DNA from: Bradysia coprophila
Lineage: Eukaryota > Arthropoda > Insecta > Diptera > Sciaridae
Direction: 5' to 3'
Assembly (NCBI RefSeq): GCF_014529535.1
Contig: NW_023503608.1
Span: forward strand, 2,604,001-2,668,000
DNA length: 64,000 nucleotides
Part shown: positions 58,892 through 64,000 of the stretch, in pieces
Layout of the letters: the number at the start of each line of letters is the position of its first letter
How positions within the stretch are numbered: the first letter of the stretch is position 1
Program-made: the position numbers and the translations under genes
Notes under the pieces: generated by a model
The model's input: the letters and a program-made list of their open reading frames with translations, nothing else
Told to the model about the DNA's origin: nothing
Database searches by the model: none

Positions 58892-59015
58892 TATCTACCA
58901 AGGTAGGTATGAAGGTATTTTTTCGCACTAGATGTCGATTGTCGATCCGAGGCGAAGCCGAGGTCGAAAAGACGTCGTGTGCGAAAAAATACCGGAATAC
59001 CTACCGTGGTAGATA
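58892..59015. repeat. Fold-back element with 36-bp arms and GAGGCGAAGC core
   Basis: The left arm begins ATCTACCAAGGTAGGTAT and ends GGTATTTTTTCGCAC. The right arm is its complement with few mismatches, ending ACCGTGGTAGAT. The loop contains GATCCGAGGCGAAGCCGAGG, itself a small palindrome also seen near 49310 and 49560. Confidence 0.75.
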
Positions 59016-59020
59016 CAACG

Positions 59021-59493
59021 TTTTTCGCAATTTCGGGCCATAATCACCTTTCCAATGCAAAATATTACCAAAATTTCTACCAAACATTCGCATGCAAACA
59101 TGAATTCATTTGAACGATCAAGCAACCTACACTATATACACATTGCAATGTGATGTATAGAGACGCGCTAAATAAAATCAAGTAGTCAATGCTTAGTATG
59201 TACGCTTCAACAATACGTTCTGTAGAATTGTGTGACTCTGTAGCCGAATGGTCGTTGCTTGGTGTTTGGAAGAATTTTGGTGTTGGATGTTCAAATCCTG
59301 GTCTGTGCAAAGTTTTTATTTATAAAATTTAGTCTTTCTTAAAGGTACTAAGCTATGTAGCGTGCGAAAAAAATGTGAAAAAGCCCAAGTGCGAAAAAAA
59401 TAATCAAAAACGCACTGTGAAATAAATACCTTCAAAACGACATTAAATGGATGCATGGAAAGGTGATGATTATGGACCGGAATTGCGAAAAAA
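59021..59493. repeat. Fold-back element with about 35-bp arms enclosing a tRNA-like unit
   Basis: The left arm (GTTTTTCGCAATTTC, then GGCCATAATCACCTTTCC) pairs with the right arm (GGAAAGGTGATGATTATGG, then GGAATTGCGAAAAA). Between them lies the box A/box B unit at 59233-59308. Phrases GTGCGAAAAAA near 59395 link it to the neighbouring fold-back at 58892. Confidence 0.65.
59233..59308 (+). repeat. tRNA-derived sequence (SINE head or tRNA pseudogene)
   Basis: The sequence has a box A-like TAGCCGAATGG about 8 bases from its start, and a box B-like ATGTTCAAATCC about 50 bases further on, the spacing of a class II (Ser/Leu) tRNA. No proper cloverleaf or 3' acceptor complement is evident (starts GACTCTG, ends CTGGTCTGTGC). 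Box B differs from the consensus GGTTCGAATCC at the first and fifth positions. It could be the promoter head of a SINE or a decayed tRNA copy. No poly(A) tail follows clearly. Confidence 0.5.
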
Positions 59494-59540
59494 TGAATTA
59501 AATGAGTAGAATCGATCAAATTATAATGCTCCGACTTTAC

Positions 59541-59662
59541 TACAATCGCTAAACCGAACTGGTGTGCATACGTTATTTTGCACCAGCTGGTCACATACAA
59601 TTCCAAATGGGACCAGCTGGTGCAAAATAACGTATGCACACCAGTTCGGTTTAGCGATTGTA
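59541..59662. mobile_element. Near-perfect hairpin MITE, 122 bp
   Basis: Arms of about 55 bp starting TACAATCGCTAAACCGAACT are matched by the right arm with only one difference seen, around a spacer of about 12 bp (ACAATTCCAAAT). TA at each edge may be a mariner-type duplication. The near-identity of arms points to a recent element. Confidence 0.8.
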
Positions 59663-59888
59663 TATGAATGAAATAGAACCTATTTTGACTTTAATTTTGT
59701 CGTTTTTGGATCTATTTAATTTGCCTACTCTACCGAGGGCTAACAAACTTATTAGAATAGACTTGAACTGAGTATTAGCAAGTCTAAGGTGGTATCGTTT
59801 TATCTGAAAACCTTAGTTTTGAAAGACATGAAAAGGGTTTCCAAACGATTCAAGAATGTCCAAACCCACAAGAATGTTTATGTTGGTT

Positions 59889-60090
59889 CGCATCAAAGCA
59901 CCTAGCAGGGTAATAGAAAAAAATAAAGTAGTACTTTAATCGTCGCATGCGAATATTTCCATACCATTTTTTTCATAATGTCATTGCAAAATTACCGTTA
60001 AGGCTGCTAATGGTATTATTGGTATCAAAATACTACACTATTTGACGTGTAAAAACCTCTAGTACCCTACTAGGTGCTTTGATCGCATCT
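59889..60090. mobile_element. Short MITE with CAAAGCACCTAG ends
   Basis: Terminal inverted repeats CAAAGCACCTAGCAGGGTA and the complement of TACCCTACTAGGTGCTTTG, about 19 bp with one mismatch. Flanks share TCGCATC (left GTTCGCATC, right ATCGCATC), consistent with a 7-8-bp duplication. No coding content. Confidence 0.65.
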
Positions 60091-62655
60091 AAAATACAAA
60101 CTTCAGTTGTATGGTTTTCTTACTGTAAAGATCGGACTGCTGAGATAGAATCGATTTAAAAGAAGTTATCTTGATTTACGCCGTTCGACGGACGGTGAGA
60201 AGAGATGAAAATTTTTGTAGTCTTGAATCATTTTATTGCAGGATTCTGAACCCGGACGCGCAGTAGTAGTATTAAATGAAATCAATTATTATGTATATTT
60301 TGTTATCAGTTAGCTGAAGAAGGCGTTGGTAAATAAAAATTAAATTTTATTTAGATTAGATACCGGAACACACCACATCTGGTTATAATATGGTGGATTT
60401 TCATACAAAAAAATTAACTATCGCGATGACTGCTCGCGGATAGGATTCGTCGTGATGTTTGAAACAGCTGAACTGAACATGTCCTATGCAAATGCCACAC
60501 ATAACTGCAATAGGCAGTGCTAAACATCTGATCATATCTAAAATATCCATCCCTTCATCCATCCTGAATTGTAATTATCTCTTTGTGAACACTGTGGGCT
60601 CGCACAACAAGCCCATGGTATTTCTTGCGTAGAAAATTTTGTGTCATAATCCGCATGATCTCTTGCATTTTATAATCTCCCACTTTCTATATAAAGATTC
60701 AACCTATAGGACATGGATTATTTTGTATGAACGTGCCACTGTGATCGCAAATCTAATTAAACGGCAACTGGAGCACTAGCTTCCGAAGTACACAACATTG
60801 TTGTAGGTCACTGAAAACAAACTATGTTCCTGAAGGGACCATGACTGTAGTTGGAGATTGGTGCGAGCTGAATAAATGTGAAAGACAAACACGTTTACTG
60901 TGTAGAATTATCTTAGTTTTGTATAATGTATTTATTTATTTACTCTTATTATAACATAAAATATATAATTTTTTTGTTTCATATTTATTTATTTTTTACA
61001 TATTTTCTGTTCTTGATAATTGATTTGATGATTCACTACGATATATAAATTGTATCAGCCGGATTAATTTCCAGCAGCTTATCATTATGATATCCAAATA
61101 GTTTTTGTTTTTGTTTAGGAAAGTATAGTATTTATATCGATAGGATAAGAGATGGGAAAGCCAAAATCGATTGAAATACAGAGATATATATTCAGAATTA
61201 TTACAAAATGATATTACTTTTCGTTCGATTATTTGATTATTTATTTGAAATTCTTTTGAAGTTTTTTGAAATGATCAGAGACACATCGGAATAAATAAAT
61301 GCAAGAAGGTGACATGTCGTATTAGCGAATTATAAGAAAAATGAAAGTTGCATTTTTTTACAGCTGTCGCCACAAATAAAACAATTTTTCTTTACGACCA
61401 ACAATCAGCAGTGTTAAGAAAGATGCAAAAAAATATTTTCCCTATAATTCGCTAAAACGGAATGTCCGTTTCCTGCAATTACCTTTTCATGTGTAATATG
61501 CAGTACTTGATACTTTTTCCAGTTCTATTGCCTCTCTATGATCACGTAAAATCTTTCAAGTCAAAATAAATATTTTTTATATAAATTATCGAATATCCAA
61601 TGATTTGACACCATTCCCAATAGTTTTAAATGGTCATCTGACAGATGTCTTACAATCTGCTTCGTAATATTAAAAGACGATAAAAAAATTGTTCTGCCAC
61701 AAAATTCGTTCCATGACCATATAGATTCAGACAACTAAATTTTCATTTTTTAATTCGGCTGGCTGAAAATTGTAAATTGTCGAAATCATTCGAATTTTGC
61801 AGTTTAGACTGGAATGCATTGTCCACTGTTCATATCGCTTAGATATACTATCATTATATAGATTCCTTTTGGTAGAGACATTTGATTCGGAATTTTGAAA
61901 TGGTTTATTTTTGGTCCATATATTGCGTAAACTATTCGATTAACTCTTCACAGGTGTTGAATGCATTCCGTAATTTTATGACAAAATGTTTCGGATACGT
62001 TTACGTTTCACCGAAACCCGTTCTGAGTTGTTTGTTTCTCTTTACACATTTAATTGTTTTAAGTACACAGTACGATCATAAAATTTTGAATTTACTTTCA
62101 ACGATCATTATAGGGGACCTAACATTAAAACTTTTCATTTTGATAATTCTTTTTGTGCCAATTCCTGTTTAATAAAAAAAAATTGTGCTAAATAGGGAAA
62201 CACTTTCTTTATGTAAATCATTTTATAAAAATAACAAAAAAATTATTTTTAAATGAAGTAGGTAGCCGCTCCGTAATCATCTGATATACCTTTTCTATAT
62301 TCATTTTGGTTCAACACACGTATATTATAGGAAAATATTTTCTTTCATTTCTCTCTAGGTACTTAGTAACAAGTCTTATCATTCGTTTCATTCATTACTG
62401 GTAAATAAATACTTTTCTCTATCGTTCCACCTTTAAAGTTTAAAACCACCACCTTGAATTTTAAAATTGTAAAAAATTGTCTGTTTGGGATTTAGACTCT
62501 ATAAGTCGTGCGATATGAATAAAATGGTCATTACACGACCTTCAAGAATGTCACACAAAAAAAAACTTTTCTTAAAAAACTGCTCAACAAAAATAAATTA
62601 ATTTAAAAAAACATTTGTAATTCACAGCAAAAAATTAATTTTCATACATTTTAAG

Positions 62656-62746
62656 TAAATAGCCGCAATGTAACACCCTCTCAACGGAAAGAGGACGATT
62701 TTCTCGGATCCGAAGGATTTCCGTTGGGTGTTACCGAGGCTATTTA
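62656..62746. repeat. Small hairpin
   Basis: TAAATAGCC, TGTAACACCC and CAACGGA pair with TCCGTTG, GGGTGTTAC and GGCTATTTA. Arms of about 30 bp surround a GC-richer centre (TTCTCGGATCCGAAGG). Possibly a MITE. Confidence 0.6.
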
Positions 62747-63063
62747 ATTGAAACCCATTAGAAACGGCAAACGTATCGCAACAGAATCATTAAATCTGGT
62801 ACTTCAATTTTGTAGAGTATCTCCTCGTGATCGATACAAAAACTATCACTTATATATATTTATAAAAGAAAAACTAGCTTAACGCTTGTAGCTGACACCG
62901 TTGTCGATGATTGGCCGTTTCTATAAGGTTCAAAGTGGTATAAAGATATACCTCGAGTGATACCGATATGCAGTGGTTTTTTGTTGTTGTGGCTGTAAAT
63001 AAATGAAATTTTTACCTCAGATTTTGATTGGTTTACATGACATTATAGATATATTGGATACAT

Positions 63064-64000
63064 TTATAAAGTGCTCGCTTCGATATCGGGAATATTGTTG
63101 ACGCCCGCTTCTGGATTACTCCAATAATAACCGGGCGGACCACGAGAGCCACAGTATTTCATTTCAAGTGGTTCTTCGCCATTCGTGTAATACATCATAT
63201 AGAAATTGCACATTTCATCTTCATTTGTAGAGCTGAAATGAAAAGAGAAGTCTCTTTTCAGTGATAATGGAAAATACACAACACAACACAGCCTTTTACG
63301 GCCAATAACAAATGCAGTCTGGACCATCGGCTTAACGTGACTTCCGAGCTACGTCTCGAAGTATGTAAATACTCTCTGAGGAAAGTTAGGTTCTTATTTG
63401 ATATCATAGCTCGCCTAGATCTAGGCTAGATATACGTTATACGAGTGAGTCATCAGTGTGTATAGCGTTGCGGCCACAAAACACACTGCAACTACCCACA
63501 TTATGAAGTTAAAATGAGCTTTAGGACGTTTAGGACGCAATCGTGGAGCTTATGTTCTATAAACCACTTTAATATCATCCTAGATTCGACCGAGCTTGAA
63601 CCGAGTGTTTTGCTTCGAAAACCCGAAAACCTCAGAAAAATTTCTCCTTACTGCGTCATGTGAATTTGCAATATTCAAACGACCCAACACGTCGATAAAC
63701 AATGGCAAGATTGTCTTTTTATGATGGTCTTAACCCTCGCAAGAGAGTGCGCTTTTATGCCTTCAAATAATCTCCTGTTGATTTCCACATTTCACCGTTA
63801 CATTTCCTCCCCCTTTTTTTAATTCAAAAGTAAGCAAAAACACTCACCCGATATATGTCGTTCTGGTTCGATTACTTGTCATTGTACAACGTGCAGCTAC
63901 GAAATCTCCACGTACAATTGTCCCATTATTTTCGATGGGGTAGAACATTTGCGGTGTAAGCGGATCGCGTTTACCCAGTTGTATCCAGTTGTCTTTGCCG
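63064..64000 (-). CDS. Phm: Peptidylglycine alpha-hydroxylating monooxygenase, C-terminal part (runs off the window)
   Basis: Copper and ascorbate enzyme of the secretory pathway that hydroxylates glycine-extended neuropeptides, the first step of C-terminal amidation. Two exons are visible on the minus strand: 63848 to beyond 64000, and the last exon 63064-63232. They are joined in phase 2 across a 615-bp intron. The upstream part reads WIQLGKRDPLTPQMFYPIEN, then GDFVAARCTMTSNRTRTTYI. The last exon gives STNEDEMCNFYMMYYTNGEE, where the Met of DEMCNFY corresponds to the CuB-ligand methionine of PHM. It ends NNIPDIEASTL. Length and sequence after that Met match monofunctional insect PHM, with no lyase domain. 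The 5' two-thirds lies outside the window. Confidence 0.9.
63233..63847. other. Last intron of the PHM gene
   Basis: 615-bp intron with GTGAGT donor and TTTCAG acceptor on the minus strand. No repeats or nested gene seen. Confidence 0.6.

Larger units (their letters stand above)
57935..63063. other. Repeat-rich gap, 5.1 kb
   Basis: No intact gene. Inverted-repeat units lie at 58706-58883, 58892-59015, 59021-59493 (with a tRNA-like unit), 59541-59662, about 59889-60090 and 62656-62746. A partial family A MITE lies near 60358-60430. The remaining sequence (60.9-63.0 kb) is very AT-rich and may include a long 3' UTR of the PHM gene. An open stretch at 61882-62172 (plus) is hydrophobic but unrecognised. 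Confidence 0.5.

Noticed and set aside
59233-59308. Functional tRNA gene
   Set aside because: The acceptor stem ends do not pair and box B deviates from consensus; better explained as tRNA-derived repeat.
61882-62172. Hydrophobic 96-codon open frame
   Set aside because: Begins at a non-ATG codon, and the AT-rich sequence gives Phe/Ile/Leu runs by chance; no splice partner.
1-64000. CRISPR arrays, bacterial operons or a defence island
   Set aside because: All genes have eukaryotic introns and families; repeats are inverted or dispersed, not regularly spaced direct repeats with unique spacers.

Overview
The window looks like nuclear DNA from a dipteran insect. It is AT-rich, its genes have short introns (mostly about 50-80 bp) with GT-AG borders, and it carries insect hallmarks: a ZAD zinc-finger gene, a MADF-BESS gene, arthropod-type peptidylglycine alpha-hydroxylating monooxygenase (PHM), and gaps full of MITEs and fold-back elements. 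A nematoceran fly such as a fungus gnat is my guess; the sequence alone does not prove it.

Layout, left to right. 1-5 kb: SRP receptor beta subunit (+) and mitochondrial ribosomal protein L46 (-). 5-8 kb: MITE-rich gap. 8.2-9.1 kb: WKF-domain protein (C7orf50 family, +). 9.5-13.9 kb: two tandem saccharopine dehydrogenase-like oxidoreductase (SCCPDH) paralogues (+). 15.4-16.4 kb: 1-acylglycerol-3-phosphate acyltransferase (+). 17.0-20.8 kb: ten-exon ZAD zinc-finger gene (-). 22.1-23.1 kb: intronless D-2-hydroxyacid dehydrogenase (+). 23-27.8 kb: repeats, with a shard of a leucyl-tRNA synthetase gene beside a 0.6 kb palindrome. 27.8-33.0 kb: tamalin/CYTIP-like PDZ scaffold (+) with a 2.7 kb first intron. 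33-36.7 kb: repeats, including a 1.17 kb palindrome flanked by TTAA and inserted into an older repeat whose empty copy lies 3 kb away. 36.8-41.9 kb: two more zinc-finger genes (-), one with about 22 fingers in a single exon. 43.5-48.5 kb: 18-exon MDC1/Mu2-like DNA-damage mediator (+). 50.2-50.9 kb: MADF-BESS protein (-). 52.2-53.9 kb: divergent mitochondrial EF-Tu (-). 57.2-57.9 kb: small hairpin membrane protein (-). 58-63 kb: repeats. 63.1 kb to the edge: the 3' end of a PHM gene (-).

These are ordinary scattered eukaryotic genes, not an operon or a defence island. Loose themes are gene regulation by zinc-finger and MADF proteins, mitochondrial translation (L46, EF-Tu), and ER or lipid functions (SRP receptor, acyltransferase, SCCPDH). 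I found no tRNA, rRNA, CRISPR array or convincing new multi-gene system. The most interesting signals are: an internal module duplication in the ZAD gene with intron positions preserved; four TQxF motifs plus tandem BRCTs but no visible FHA in the MDC1-like protein; the TTAA palindrome with its empty site; a nested MITE insertion; and a tRNA-like box A/box B unit inside a fold-back element. Exon borders were read by eye from splice motifs, reading frame and family similarity; no alignment or search was run.
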